The notes below the pieces were generated by a model. It was not told the DNA's origin, did not search any database, and worked only from the letters and a program-made list of their open reading frames with translations. Below are positions 27,701 to 37,100 of a DNA stretch of 64,000 nucleotides, one piece after another. The DNA is taken from contig UQVY01000005.1 in the NCBI GenBank assembly GCA_900544545.1, positions 1 to 64,000 on the forward strand, read 5' to 3'. A program made the position numbers and the translations under genes. Each line of letters opens with the position of its first letter. Positions within the stretch are counted from its first letter, which is position 1. Origin of the DNA: an uncultured Eubacteriales bacterium (lineage in GTDB: Bacteria; Bacillota; Clostridia; Christensenellales; CAG-314).

Positions 27701-30700
27701 GTAAGAGAAGTACAGCCTCTGAATGCGCCGTAATCGAAAGACTCGAGACTTTCGGGAAGTTGAATTTCCTTAAGCGAGGTACAGCCGTAGAACGCAAAGG
27801 ATTCGCCGTTGATTATCTTATTGCTCTTGAATATAATCTTTTCCAAGCCCGTGCTGCCCATAAACATACAGTAACCGTATGCCTCGACGTTTTCGGGAAT
27901 GATTACCTCCTTAAGAGAAGAAAGATAAGAAAGCGCATAATAACCGAGATCGACAAGGGATTCAGGAAGGATAAGCTCCTCGAGCGACGCACACCTTCTG
28001 AAGCAGTTTCCGCCGATAACGGTAACGCCTTCGGGAACAACGACCTTTGTGATCCACTTGTTGCCGTCGAATAAGCCCTTACGAAGCTCGGTAATACCAA
28101 TATCGCCGGGAATGATAACCTCGGGATTGGTTCCGAGATAATCTGTAAGAACGCCGTTTTCAACGACGAAATCACCGTTTTCGCTCATAACGACTACCTT
28201 GTCGCTGCCGTTGTTGTTATTCTTGTTAAGAGAGTTAGCGCCTTCGTCGCCCTCTTCGGGAGCTTCGAGTTCATCCATAGACTTCTTGACGTTGAATCCC
28301 CATGCAGCCGCGTTGAGAGCCCAGTCGTTTACGTACACTACGATGGTGCTGGAGCCGAGTTCTTTAAGTTTTCCGAGATAATCGGTGATGTCGATAACTA
28401 CGGTGTTGTTTTCGCCCTTGACCCAATTGCGGGCGGGTATCCAGCCGGAAAGAGCGTCGCCTACCGCATTGTTAGCCTCGTCGAGAGTATAAAGACCGTA
28501 ATTCATAACCTTATGGTTATCGTAAAGCGGAACTTCGAGATAAGCTCTGCCGTCTTTTACGTAGGTGTCAACCGCTTCGTCGTCCGCGATCTGCGGCTTT
28601 TCGAAGTCAACGTAAACCGGGAAGGAGAATTCTTCGACCTTTTCGCGATAAAAGTCGAGAGTAGCTTTTACCGTCATACGAACGGTCTGGTTGTTTGCGA
28701 AACCGAGTTCGTAAGGATTGATGTTAAGGTTGTGGCTGGTATATACGACCTTACCGGTATTCGGATAATAGAAAGTCTTCTTGACGTTATAAGCGTATCC
28801 GCTCCAAAGAATTTCGCCGGTGATATCGTCGGTAAGAACGTACTCGAGATACTTGATACCTCTGAGCGTATAGAGATAAACGCTGTAGATACCGTTGGTG
28901 GTACTCGTGAAGATACTGGTTGCGATGTTGTCTTCGGAAGTTTCGACGGGTTCCGCTCCTTCGGGAAGATTGAAGGGATACTGACCTGCTACGATAGCCT
29001 GATTGGTGCCGTAGTTAAGAAGAGGCATAACGAGACCGAAGTGAGTGGTCTGGTCTTCGTCGAAAATGCTGTTTTCCAGAATGGGAGCCTTCGTGAAGTC
29101 GCCGAAGAAAGCGAGCCACGGAATGGAAAGATCGATTCCGTCTTCGTTTTCGGAAAGCAGCTGTACGAAACCTTCCACGTAATAACCGTTTTCGAAGTTA
29201 TCTCTGATATATTCCTTTTCCTCTTCCGCAAGAGTTATCTTAACCTTGATGGAAGCGGTAGCATTGCCTTCGACGGTGATCTTGTCGCCTTCGAGGGTTC
29301 CGTTCTTGACGGTGATTTCGACGTTGCCCTTATCGAGCATATAAGCGAGATAAGCGACATTATAACCGTTATCGGCTACGCTTTCGGTGAAGGTAAGGGT
29401 ATTGAACGTATAAGAAAGAACGTCTTCGGATATATTGACGAGGTTGAAACGAAGGGTATAGATTCCGCTTTCGTCGGGATCGTCGCCGAGTTCGATCTTG
29501 GTTCTGTTGCTTCCGGTAACCGAAAGGTAAGCTTTGGTGTTGACTGCGTTGCTGAGGTTAGCGAGACCTGCGCCCTGCTTGCGGACGAAAGAGGGATTTC
29601 CTGCTTCGTCGAGAACGTTTGCAGCCGTGCTCATAAGGAGCTGATATGTAAGATTCTGGATTTGTTTGTTGGTATAGGAAGGATAGCGTTCTCTGAGATA
29701 CTGTCTTACTACGGTTGCTACGCCGGCAACGTTGGGCGAAGACATACTCGTTCCGCTCATGGTTTCGTAAAGCTTGCCGTAAGTCTCGGGAACGGGAGCG
29801 GTAATGTCGCCGCCGAAGCCGGTGATTTCGGGCTTAATGGTGAGGTCGGTAAGAACTCCCCAGGAGGAGAAGTCGGACATATAAGGACCTACGCCGTTGG
29901 CTTTGGAAATATTGATGGTCTTGACGTTTGCGTTAGCGAGAGCTTCGCCGTCGACCATAGATATCGAGCAGATTGCGATTCCAACCGATTCGGTCATGGA
30001 CATCGCGATCGTGCCTTCCTGATTGTTATAGATAATAACGGCTACCGCGCCGTGATTAGCCGCGTTGAGAGCCTTGGAAACGAAGGTCGTTCCGCCTCTC
30101 TTGACGAGAGCGATCTTTCCGTTGAGGTCAAGACCTTCGTAGTCCGCCTCTTCGCCGTTTCCGGGAACTACTACGTAATCATACGTTCCTTCGGGATTCT
30201 TAGCGTAGAAATCGCCGAGGAAGTCCATATAATAAGAAGCCGCGTCGACCGCTTCGTCGAAGAAGATCTGTCTTCCGTCGCCCGAAAGGAGATAAGGAGT
30301 CTTATTCTTTTCGACGCTCGCTACCGCAAAGCTCGTGGTATAGGAGCCGGGGGAGCCGATCGTACCGATATCGGGATTGGACGTATAGTTCGCGCCGCTC
30401 GTGGATCTGAGACCGGTGTTATAGGCGTTGCCTGCGGAAGCGACGATGCTGACGCCCGCTCTGTCGATGATTTCATAGATTTCGTTGATGAAGAGCTGGC
30501 TCTCGCTTGCTTCGTAGGTAAATCCGAGAGGAGAACCGAGTGACATATTGATGGTGTCCGCTCCGAGAAGCATGGCGTCGGAAGCCGCCGCGACTATATC
30601 GGACATATATCCGCCGCCGCCGTTGTCGCCGAACACTTTCATTATAACGAGCTGCGCGTTGTAAGCAACGCCCTTGAATCCGCTTTCAGCGTTTCCGGCA

Positions 30701-31581
30701 GCAGTTCCGGCAACGTGGGTTCCGTGATAGCCGGAAGCCTGAAGAACGCCTATTTCGGACGGAATGACGTCCGTGTCTCTGTCCGCGTAGTCGTAACCGA
30801 AGCCGACCTTTCCGTTTATGTAAAGATCGCTTGCCTGATAACGAAGAGCGGAGTTGAAGGAGAAGAGGGAGATAAGATCTTCAACGTCGGAAAGCCCGAT
30901 CTGAGAAACCGAAGGCATTACGGTGAAAGCTTCGTGCTTCCAGTCGAGACCGGTATCGATAACGCTGATGACTCTGCCCGTACCGTCGAATTCGGTGTCG
31001 TTCGCGTAAACGCCCGTTTCGGTAAGGAGAGAAGCTACGCTCACCGCAACGTCGGGAGTAGCGTACTGCGTATCCATCGCAAGTCCCTTGACGATATCGA
31101 GTTTCTGAAGACGAGCGACGTTACGATAAGCCGTGCTTACCGCGACTGCGGTCGTAAGAGCCGAATATCTGTACTTGTATTCGAGTTCGATTCCGAGGCC
31201 GGCAACGGATTTTTCGAATTCGTCCTGAATTCTCGCGATTTCGCCGAGAACCTCGACGCCTCTGTCGGACGCCGCATAAGCCGCGATGGACTGAGCGGAA
31301 CCGTCGTCGAGATACTGTTCGTAAAGGCTGACGCCGCCGAGATTCACGATAATCGAAACTACGTCGTTATCGGAAATCCCCATTTCGGCAGCCTGCGTGT
31401 CGATCGACACAAGCTCTGTCGATAAGGTTTCATCGATCGGGTAATACTCGACCGGCGTCCTGTCGCTCACAACCTGTTGTCCCGGCTGAGTCGGAACGAC
31501 TGTTTTGCCCGTGACTCCGCACGCCGCCATAAGCAGCATAACGACGATCAGCAAAACGTTGATCAGCAATTGTTTTTTCAT
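24796..31581 (-). CDS. Subtilase (S8)/leucine-rich-repeat lipoprotein, 2261 residues
   Basis: A lipoprotein signal ends at Cys21 (LLMAAC), so the protein is anchored outside the cell. An inhibitor-like prodomain (about 70-170) precedes a subtilase domain with Asp209 (VIDTGLDW), His286 (GYHGTHVAG), oxyanion Asn385 and Ser612 (SGTSMSSPN), all present. A protease-associated insert lies at about 485-560 (GKIALVKRGG). Beta-sandwich domains follow (about 670-1090), then a long array of BspA-type LRR repeats (about 1130-2150) with pseudo-repeat openings like DENGVLNVNG. This layout suggests a surface protease for large host or dietary proteins. It has a close relative at 55730-61780. The gene stands alone between its promoter and a terminator. 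Confidence 0.93.
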   Translation of the reverse strand: MKKQLLINVLLIVVMLLMAACGVTGKTVVPTQPGQQVVSDRTPVEYYPIDETLSTELVSIDTQAAEMGISDNDVVSIIVNLGGVSLYEQYLDDGSAQSIAAYAASDRGVEVLGEIARIQDEFEKSVAGLGIELEYKYRYSALTTAVAVSTAYRNVARLQKLDIVKGLAMDTQYATPDVAVSVASLLTETGVYANDTEFDGTGRVISVIDTGLDWKHEAFTVMPSVSQIGLSDVEDLISLFSFNSALRYQASDLYINGKVGFGYDYADRDTDVIPSEIGVLQASGYHGTHVAGTAAGNAESGFKGVAYNAQLVIMKVFGDNGGGGYMSDIVAAASDAMLLGADTINMSLGSPLGFTYEASESQLFINEIYEIIDRAGVSIVASAGNAYNTGLRSTSGANYTSNPDIGTIGSPGSYTTSFAVASVEKNKTPYLLSGDGRQIFFDEAVDAASYYMDFLGDFYAKNPEGTYDYVVVPGNGEEADYEGLDLNGKIALVKRGGTTFVSKALNAANHGAVAVIIYNNQEGTIAMSMTESVGIAICSISMVDGEALANANVKTINISKANGVGPYMSDFSSWGVLTDLTIKPEITGFGGDITAPVPETYGKLYETMSGTSMSSPNVAGVATVVRQYLRERYPSYTNKQIQNLTYQLLMSTAANVLDEAGNPSFVRKQGAGLANLSNAVNTKAYLSVTGSNRTKIELGDDPDESGIYTLRFNLVNISEDVLSYTFNTLTFTESVADNGYNVAYLAYMLDKGNVEITVKNGTLEGDKITVEGNATASIKVKITLAEEEKEYIRDNFENGYYVEGFVQLLSENEDGIDLSIPWLAFFGDFTKAPILENSIFDEDQTTHFGLVMPLLNYGTNQAIVAGQYPFNLPEGAEPVETSEDNIATSIFTSTTNGIYSVYLYTLRGIKYLEYVLTDDITGEILWSGYAYNVKKTFYYPNTGKVVYTSHNLNINPYELGFANNQTVRMTVKATLDFYREKVEEFSFPVYVDFEKPQIADDEAVDTYVKDGRAYLEVPLYDNHKVMNYGLYTLDEANNAVGDALSGWIPARNWVKGENNTVVIDITDYLGKLKELGSSTIVVYVNDWALNAAAWGFNVKKSMDELEAPEEGDEGANSLNKNNNNGSDKVVVMSENGDFVVENGVLTDYLGTNPEVIIPGDIGITELRKGLFDGNKWITKVVVPEGVTVIGGNCFRRCASLEELILPESLVDLGYYALSYLSSLKEVIIPENVEAYGYCMFMGSTGLEKIIFKSNKIINGESFAFYGCTSLKEIQLPESLESFDYGAFRGCTSLTSLTFPASFKAFTGAQALYGMTSLQSLVFKGEIPATLNKNTFDRGNALRHIYVPEGCAEAYKTAWAEVADQIHEISEFDIDENGVLNVNGYTGSDDYMVIPDGVKAVKEGAFKGNERITGVFMPISLETIGNRAFGGAVRLSVAYISENVTEIPEMAFADTALESVVIPENVVKIGDYAFSGCKKLNKIQIMNRIPAALGTDVFENLPEGCEFIVPEKTLDLYKEAWASLAEKYTMVEVNPFVIDENGVLKKYLGIGGDIVIPEGVKEIAANAFASNSIITGVEIASTVVKIGEKAFYNMVNIQKVSMPDSVVEMGQYVFSGCVNLVDVGWSKGLTQIPMGTFENCAKLKDFEIPSWVTALDHYAFFGTGFVNLVIPESVTSVGMFCWMGSEKVETLEVYGNITTEFNQAFAKFYALKWAKFYGSVQSFTGYDFAESRLCEEVIFYGDVTGEIGNWCFNKMFSLKKVEFFGHVNSIGGVSFNNCTELTDVIFHKSFGGLDTIETRAGAFAGCTKLTHFSVSEDNEYLTVDEYGVLYNKDMTEVYVQPHAWDYDGVYVMPDTVTYVPDLAFSGMEYLTTNFEYTLGGGWTATISANYSYKPLLKGVKLSKNLEYIGAKAFIGLHDITTYEMIDGKSTKVVKESGFANLEGVEFGENTNGTQLYIGEYAFAYNSGVKDLKMPSNLVEVGSYAFANCGFEELVLPEGFESLAPMSFGNNTALKSVTIPSTMLPDNFSAAFVGCTNLSNYIISENNPYFILEDEFVLNAAKTVVYSYVGDATELVIPEGVVYIAANAFLNNEHLVKVTMPSTLKAVGDKAFFGIATLEEVVFLGDKAPVLYCLYDASYENYKMMYQNFVDFIYNLNRILRIVHKADSSYESLLWKTYFTEHYLLLEDGSVVPEYTKETEEENDANALNESVAAPSAIRRNGFEDNAVVFAVIDVAENGKYGKLASEAVSDRVVHIPSNVCVY

Positions 31582-32209
31582 AAATACCTCCGATTTATTT
31601 TTTTAAGACAGTCCGTAAAAAGACTGAACTTTACCGATTCGGACGCACGATCCTTAGCGCGCGTTTTCGACCGTTCAATCGCTGCAATATCGACTGAAAT
31701 CGTTATCGCTACGACTTCCTACGCGTCATTTCATTAACGCATTATATCGGTCGCGTACGTTCAAACGGCGGATTCCGCGGTTTTGCAAAACTCCGCCGTC
31801 AATATACTGACAAACACCTGTCTTTCGGGTTAAAAATGCCCTTAAATCCTCATAAAAGCGGGCAAAAATCGTTTTTACTCCGATTTTCCCGTCCGGAAAA
31901 ATCGTTTTCAAACATACAAATTACTCTAATTTTCTCCCTTCTCCCGTCTATGATACTATATAAACCCGTTTGTGTCAACAGTTTTAAACGATTTTTTTAA
32001 TAAATTTTTAACTCTGTTTTAACATTGGTCGGAGGGCGATTCGACGGTTTAGGACTAAAAAAACTCCTTATTCGAAACGAAAATCGACTTATTTTTACCA
32101 AAAATCGCCGTAGCCGCGGGAAATCGCTTTACAATGAAAAAGAGAACGGACGTTACTCCGCTCTCCCGGTTTTTTCCGCGGGGATTTGTCCCGCGACCGC
32201 TTCCGATTA
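31582..32209. other. Intergenic region with long protease leader
   Basis: The minus-strand promoter of the subtilase gene lies at 31950-31978, giving an untranslated leader of about 360 bases (31582-31943). No riboswitch class was recognised in it. The GGAGG ribosome site sits close to ATG 31581. Positions 31985-32209 hold A/T-rich sequence and the tail of the zinc-ribbon gene transcript, with GC-rich hairpin-forming bases around 32100-32200. No gene is convincing here. Confidence 0.5.
31950..31978 (-). promoter_or_regulatory. Promoter of the subtilase/LRR gene
   Basis: On the minus strand TTGACA (31973-31978) and TATCAT (31950-31955) are 17 bases apart. Confidence 0.65.
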
Positions 32210-32449
32210 TTAAATAAACAGCAGATAGGAAAAGTCGGCTTCGCTCGATTCGTATCCGCACTTCGGGCATTTCACCTTTCCGCCCTGTCCGAAGAGAAAA
32301 TTCTGCTCGTTTTCGCCGCCGACGTGACCGCACTTCGGGCACTTATATTTCTTTACGGGCGCGGATTTGATGCTTCCGCCTGTAACGTTTTCGAGCTTGT
32401 TTTCGTTGACTTCGTGATTTTCCTTGCAGCAGCACTTATTTTTTTCCAT
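32210..32449 (-). CDS. Small zinc-ribbon protein with double-glycine leader-like N-terminus
   Basis: A 79-residue protein. Residues 6-8 are CCC; residues 16-25 read ENKLENVTGG, the form of a double-glycine leader cleavage site of bacteriocin or Nif11-type precursors. The rest is a zinc ribbon with two CPKCG knuckles about 25 residues apart. AAGGAG lies 7 bases upstream of the ATG, so it is probably expressed. No processing protease, exporter or modifying enzyme is encoded nearby. It could be a peptide-like precursor, or a plain zinc-ribbon protein that resembles one by chance. Confidence 0.7.
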   Translation of the reverse strand: MEKNKCCCKENHEVNENKLENVTGGSIKSAPVKKYKCPKCGHVGGENEQNFLFGQGGKVKCPKCGYESSEADFSYLLFI

Positions 32450-32593
32450 TTTCTGTCTCCTTGCGTGTTTCTTGTAACCCCAACGGGTATTACGTTATTT
32501 TATACGATAAATCGTCTGTAATGTCCAACGTTTTTCGGCGAAATTTATGATTTGTTTTTTATTTTTAACTCCGTCCGCAACCGAAAAATCCGC

Positions 32594-32622
32594 TTGACAA
32601 TCGCCAATGAACGTGATAATAT
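32594..32622 (+). promoter_or_regulatory. Promoter before the macrodomain remnant
   Basis: TTGACA (32594-32599) and TAATAT (32617-32622), spacer 17 bases, about 115 bases before ATG 32737. Confidence 0.65.
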
Positions 32623-32736
32623 GCAAAATAGGGCGGTTCCCGTAAATCGCACGGATTTTCTGTCCGAATGGCAATTTTTTCGTCATAAAAGCAAGACTTG
32701 ACAAATCAGGCAATTTTGTTTACAAAGGAGTTATAT

Positions 32737-32877
32737 ATGAATCAGGAAGAAAGAAGACGTTATTTGACGGACTATCTCATCGCGGAGGGGAATTATCGGA
32801 AAAAGGTCCCCGAAGACGAATTCGCGCAGAAACGCCTGCTGCGCGCTCTCTTTAATATGTGGATATATATGGTTTAA
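32737..32877 (+). pseudogene. N-terminal remnant of a macrodomain protein-ADP-ribose hydrolase
   Basis: From ATG 32737 (AAAGGAG 6 bases upstream) a 46-residue frame reads MNQEERRRYLTDYLIAE then PEDEFAQKRLLRALFNMW. This matches the typical first 45 residues of zinc-dependent macrodomain hydrolases that remove ADP-ribose from proteins, where RLLRALMNVRPP normally follows. Here the frame ends at once, and no macrodomain sequence follows before the HicA gene. Promoter and ribosome site survive, so a recent deletion is likely. Confidence 0.6.
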
Positions 32878-32887
32878 TATAAAAAAA

Positions 32888-32930
32888 GCAACTGTAAATA
32901 GTTGCAATAATTTCAAAAGTATGGTATAAT
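32888..32930 (+). promoter_or_regulatory. hicAB promoter with overlapping inverted repeat
   Basis: TTGCAA (32902-32907) and TATAAT (32925-32930) with a 17-base spacer. The inverted repeat GCAACT-gtaaat-AGTTGC (32888-32905) overlaps the -35 element, a fitting place for the HicB antitoxin to bind and repress its own operon. Confidence 0.7.
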
Positions 32931-32952
32931 ATATTACGAAAAGGAGCTGAAT

Positions 32953-33207
32953 ATGGGACAGAAAGAAAAACTCATCGCAAAACTTAAATCTCTTCCTAAA
33001 GATATGACCTTCGACGAAGTAACTACGCTTTTAGGATATTTTTCCTACACGTTGTCCCACAAGGGCAAAACGAGCGGCTCGAGAGTTATTTTTATAAGCG
33101 ACAAACATCCGCCGATAACGATGCACAAGCCGCATCCGAGGAAAGAGCTTTTAAGTTATCAGGTGAAGCAGCTCGTTGAAATTTTGGAGCAGGAGGAACT
33201 GATATGA
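32953..33207 (+). CDS. hicA: HicA-type mRNA interferase toxin
   Basis: An 84-residue protein. HicA toxins cleave mRNA using a double-stranded RNA-binding-like fold with a catalytic His. Here KLKSLPKDMTFDEVTTLL, SGSRVIFI and PPITMHKPHPRKELLSYQV show the family pattern, with the candidate catalytic His in MHKPHP. AAAGGAG precedes the ATG. The stop overlaps the hicB start as ATGA. Confidence 0.87.
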   Translation: MGQKEKLIAKLKSLPKDMTFDEVTTLLGYFSYTLSHKGKTSGSRVIFISDKHPPITMHKPHPRKELLSYQVKQLVEILEQEELI

Positions 33208-33548
33208 ATAATACTATGGAATACAAGAATTACGTCGGAACCGTGGAATTTTCCGAAAGCGACGGAGTTTTTTACGGAAAAGTAATGGGAATCCGCGCGT
33301 TGATTTCTTATGAAGGGACTAACGCCGTCGAGCTTGTGGAGGATTTTCACGGCGCGGTTGACGATTATCTCGAAACCTGCAAAGCGCAGGATACGGAACC
33401 GGAAAAAGCCTATAAAGGCAGTTTCAACGTTCGGGTTTCTCCCGAACTTCACAAGCAGGCAGTTATTTATTCACTTTCGCAAGGAAAGACCTTGAATAAC
33501 TTTGTTGAGGAAGCGATAGCTCGAAGTCTTCCGTCCGAACGACGTTGA
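33204..33548 (+). CDS. hicB: HicB antitoxin
   Basis: A 114-residue protein with an N-terminal RNase-H-like HicB domain (GTVEFSESDGVFYGKVMGI, then FHGAVDDYLETCKAQD) that neutralises HicA. A C-terminal ribbon-helix-helix part (FNVRVSPELHKQAVIYSL, LNNFVEEAIARSL) should bind the operator at the promoter. Coupled to hicA by the 4-base overlap, with GGAGG just upstream. Confidence 0.9.
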   Translation: MNNTMEYKNYVGTVEFSESDGVFYGKVMGIRALISYEGTNAVELVEDFHGAVDDYLETCKAQDTEPEKAYKGSFNVRVSPELHKQAVIYSLSQGKTLNNFVEEAIARSLPSERR

Positions 33549-33627
33549 GGTTCTCCTATACGTCCCGTCCGTCTCTTTAGATTGCGAGGCGGAAGAAAAG
33601 TAAAGAATTGAAAAGAATAAGCTCCCG

Positions 33628-33918
33628 ATCCCCTGCGGTATACTCTTGGGACGAAGCAACGACCTTTGAGATGTCTGTCTCTTTGAGTTGCTTCGGCAAC
33701 CCGGAGAGACCGCAGGGGATTGTGTTTGTCAAGGGGGCATACTTGTCGGTGGAGATTTTTGCGTAGCAAAAATACAACCGTCTACCCTTGACAAACCCGA
33801 AGGGAGCGGACGGTTCCCTCGGACCGTGCGTTGGACAAACGCAGCCGCGAAGCGGCTCCTTGTCCGGAACCTCGGATTGCAAGGGGACCGCTGAGGGGGG
33901 CGGGCTTGCCCGCCCCCC
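33628..33918. ncRNA. Highly structured non-coding region, candidate RNA
   Basis: Five strong stems occur in a row. ATCCCCTGCGGT (33628-33639) pairs with ACCGCAGGGGAT (33709-33720), enclosing CGAAGCAAC/GTTGCTTCG. GTTTGTCAAGGG (33724-33735) pairs with CCCTTGACAAAC (33785-33796), enclosing ATTTTTGC/GCAAAAAT. Then come CCGAAGGGA/TCCCTCGG, GGACAA...AGCCGC/GCGGCT...TTGTCC and the GC-only hairpin GGGGGGCGGGC/GCCCGCCCCCC (33895-33918). No convincing protein frame exists. The strand is unknown. It lies between hicB and the distal end of the CRISPR array; the rest of 33919-34147 is A/T-rich and featureless. Confidence 0.55.
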
Positions 33919-34147
33919 TATATCTATCTTGATACTATAAGAAACATTTGTGGAGCGTGCGCACAAAATTTCGAAGAAATTGCAGTGCGCTTGAATCCCT
34001 GAATTATGGCGTAATTACGGCATTTTCGAGTAATTCGACGTATGTTTTCCGTTTAAGCTGTTTTTTATGCTTTTTGTTCCTTCTTTTTTACCACGAACGG
34101 GAATCCCGAAATTCCCATTTCTTTGTTGTTAAAAAATCCTTTGTTTA

Positions 34148-37100
34148 AAGGCTTTTTTTAGCTTTTCCAGTGGGGAGCGACCATAGGAGAACTAAACGAC
34201 CAAGTAAACGATGGAATTTCAATCCACGCTCCCCGCGAGGGGGAGCGACGTCCTTATAATGTTGCTGGTTGGTTTGTGTACCAATTTCAATCCACGCTCC
34301 CCGCGAGGGGGAGCGACGATGGCGGAGCTCTTGCGGACAATACGCCCTCCATTTCAATCCACGCTCCCCGCGAGGGGGAGCGACTCATTTGAATCTAAGT
34401 GTTCCGCTTGCAGTGGAATTTCAATCCACGCTCCCCGCGAGGGGGAGCGACCTAAGCTTTCCTGCTCGTTGAGCCGAAGTCCGTAATTTCAATCCACGCT
34501 CCCCGCGAGGGGGAGCGACTTTTTAAATGGAGGTAAAAAATTATGCGATTAAACAATTTCAATCCACGCTCCCCGCGAGGGGGAGCGACCCTTTATATCC
34601 AGTCTGTCCGAAACGTAAGCGTTATTTCAATCCACGCTCCCCGCGAGGGGGAGCGACCTCATTTCCACGTTCTCGTTCTCAAAAAAACCGCCATTTCAAT
34701 CCACGCTCCCCGCGAGGGGGAGCGACTTAGGCGTAAGTCGAGCAATGTATTCGGCTGTCATTTCAATCCACGCTCCCCGCGAGGGGGAGCGACTTCGTCA
34801 AATGTCTTACGAGAGAATAATATATAGGATTTCAATCCACGCTCCCCGCGAGGGGGAGCGACTTGCCGACACAGAACTGACGGACGAACCGGAAGATTTC
34901 AATCCACGCTCCCCGCGAGGGGGAGCGACGTTGCCGTTGAATATTGTGAAAAGTCTAACGTTTCATTTCAATCCACGCTCCCCGCGAGGGGGAGCGACCC
35001 AAAGGTCTCAACCTTGCGAACGGGACTGTCAAATTTCAATCCACGCTCCCCGCGAGGGGGAGCGACTCTCGCTCTTAATTCACTATCACTTTCTATGTCA
35101 ATTTCAATCCACGCTCCCCGCGAGGGGGAGCGACCTCAGACTGTTGACCGCTCTGTCTGACTCGGAGATATTTCAATCCACGCTCCCCGCGAGGGGGAGC
35201 GACGCAACTGTCACACTGTACCCCGCACGACGTCCGGCAATTTCAATCCACGCTCCCCGCGAGGGGGAGCGACGAGCACGTCTACGTCGAGGTCGAGCTC
35301 ACCCCCATTTCAATCCACGCTCCCCGCGAGGGGGAGCGACGACCGTACAATCAAGCGTGACGCAATCTCAGCCCATTTCAATCCACGCTCCCCGCGAGGG
35401 GGAGCGACTGTCGATTATTATCCTATCCCCGCACATAAAGTTATTTCAATCCACGCTCCCCGCGAGGGGGAGCGACGTAAAGGCAAAGATGTTTTGTTTA
35501 ATTACGCGATATTTCAATCCACGCTCCCCGCGAGGGGGAGCGACCGCTTTGGTCGTTAAACTGCATACTTTTAGGTATAATTTCAATCCACGCTCCCCGC
35601 GAGGGGGAGCGACCCGCAATATCTACGCCACCTGCCGTTACTCTTATATTTCAATCCACGCTCCCCGCGAGGGGGAGCGACCGCGCTTGCCGTGCTTAAA
35701 TCAATATCGCTTCCGTATTTCAATCCACGCTCCCCGCGAGGGGGAGCGACCATATGGTCGCGTAGTACGGCAACGCGCCAATTTGTTATTTCAATCCACG
35801 CTCCCCGCGAGGGGGAGCGACCGCAATATATGTAAAAATTTTTTATCTTCGGGAGATTTCAATCCACGCTCCCCGCGAGGGGGAGCGACTGCCTTCGATA
35901 CCTTAACCGCAAACTGCGCTTTTATTTCAATCCACGCTCCCCGCGAGGGGGAGCGACTTTCGAAGATTTGACGTTTGCCCCTGACTTCGAGATTTCAATC
36001 CACGCTCCCCGCGAGGGGGAGCGACTTGACACTACTACTACGACCAAATGATTTATAAATATTTCAATCCACGCTCCCCGCGAGGGGGAGCGACAAATAG
36101 GTACATCAGCCATATGTTTTAACACTATATTTCAATCCACGCTCCCCGCGAGGGGGAGCGACCTCTTCTTGCGTTGTAGCCGCAAGGTTAATGAGCATTT
36201 CAATCCACGCTCCCCGCGAGGGGGAGCGACTTGTATTGCGAACTCGGTTTGACTACCTTAATCGATTTCAATCCACGCTCCCCGCGAGGGGGAGCGACGG
36301 CTCCGCAGATGAGCCTGCTCCGTTTCAGGGGCAATTTCAATCCACGCTCCCCGCGAGGGGGAGCGACTCTCCGAGCGTGTAGCGGATTTACCACCTCTCA
36401 TATTTCAATCCACGCTCCCCGCGAGGGGGAGCGACGTTAATTAACAAGTATAGCGGATTAAGCTATACTATTATTTCAATCCACGCTCCCCGCGAGGGGG
36501 AGCGACGTTCTGTCTTGATTCAGTTCGTTCGAGATATAAAATTTCAATCCACGCTCCCCGCGAGGGGGAGCGACTGTCTATTATTATCCTATCTCCGCAC
36601 ATAAAGTTATTTCAATCCACGCTCCCCGCGAGGGGGAGCGACAAATTATGAAAAACTACAAAATCATTAACTATGAATTTCAATCCACGCTCCCCGCGAG
36701 GGGGAGCGACGTACAATGTAGCCGCTCGGCAAGCCGCCGAGCAATTTCAATCCACGCTCCCCGCGAGGGGGAGCGACAGGTTCATAAATAGTTGTTCCGT
36801 TAGAGGTTATAATTTCAATCCACGCTCCCCGCGAGGGGGAGCGACGGATACTACCCCCGACCGATACCGGGGGAGCGACCATTTCAATCCACGCTCCCCG
36901 CGAGGGGGAGCGACAAATTGGGTTAAAATTAAAGATTATCCGATAAGGATTTCAATCCACGCTCCCCGCGAGGGGGAGCGACTAGCCTACAATAACATAA
37001 GTGTAAGTTTGATATCTATTTCAATCCACGCTCCCCGCGAGGGGGAGCGACGTCTCCCTTTCCGCTGACCTTCGCGCCCATAAACAATTTCAATCCACGC

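Noticed and set aside
28513..30543. A 676-codon plus-strand frame opposite the first subtilase gene
   Set aside because: Same reason: it is the reverse-strand shadow of a gene with clear S8 motifs.
33577..33966. A 129-codon minus-strand frame over the structured region
   Set aside because: The frame runs through perfect stems on both arms, has no ribosome site and no family resemblance; RNA structure explains the sequence better.
36869..36879. Possible extra (63rd) intact repeat inside a spacer
   Set aside because: Only the last 11 bases of the repeat are present; the flanking repeats keep normal spacing, so it is spacer content.
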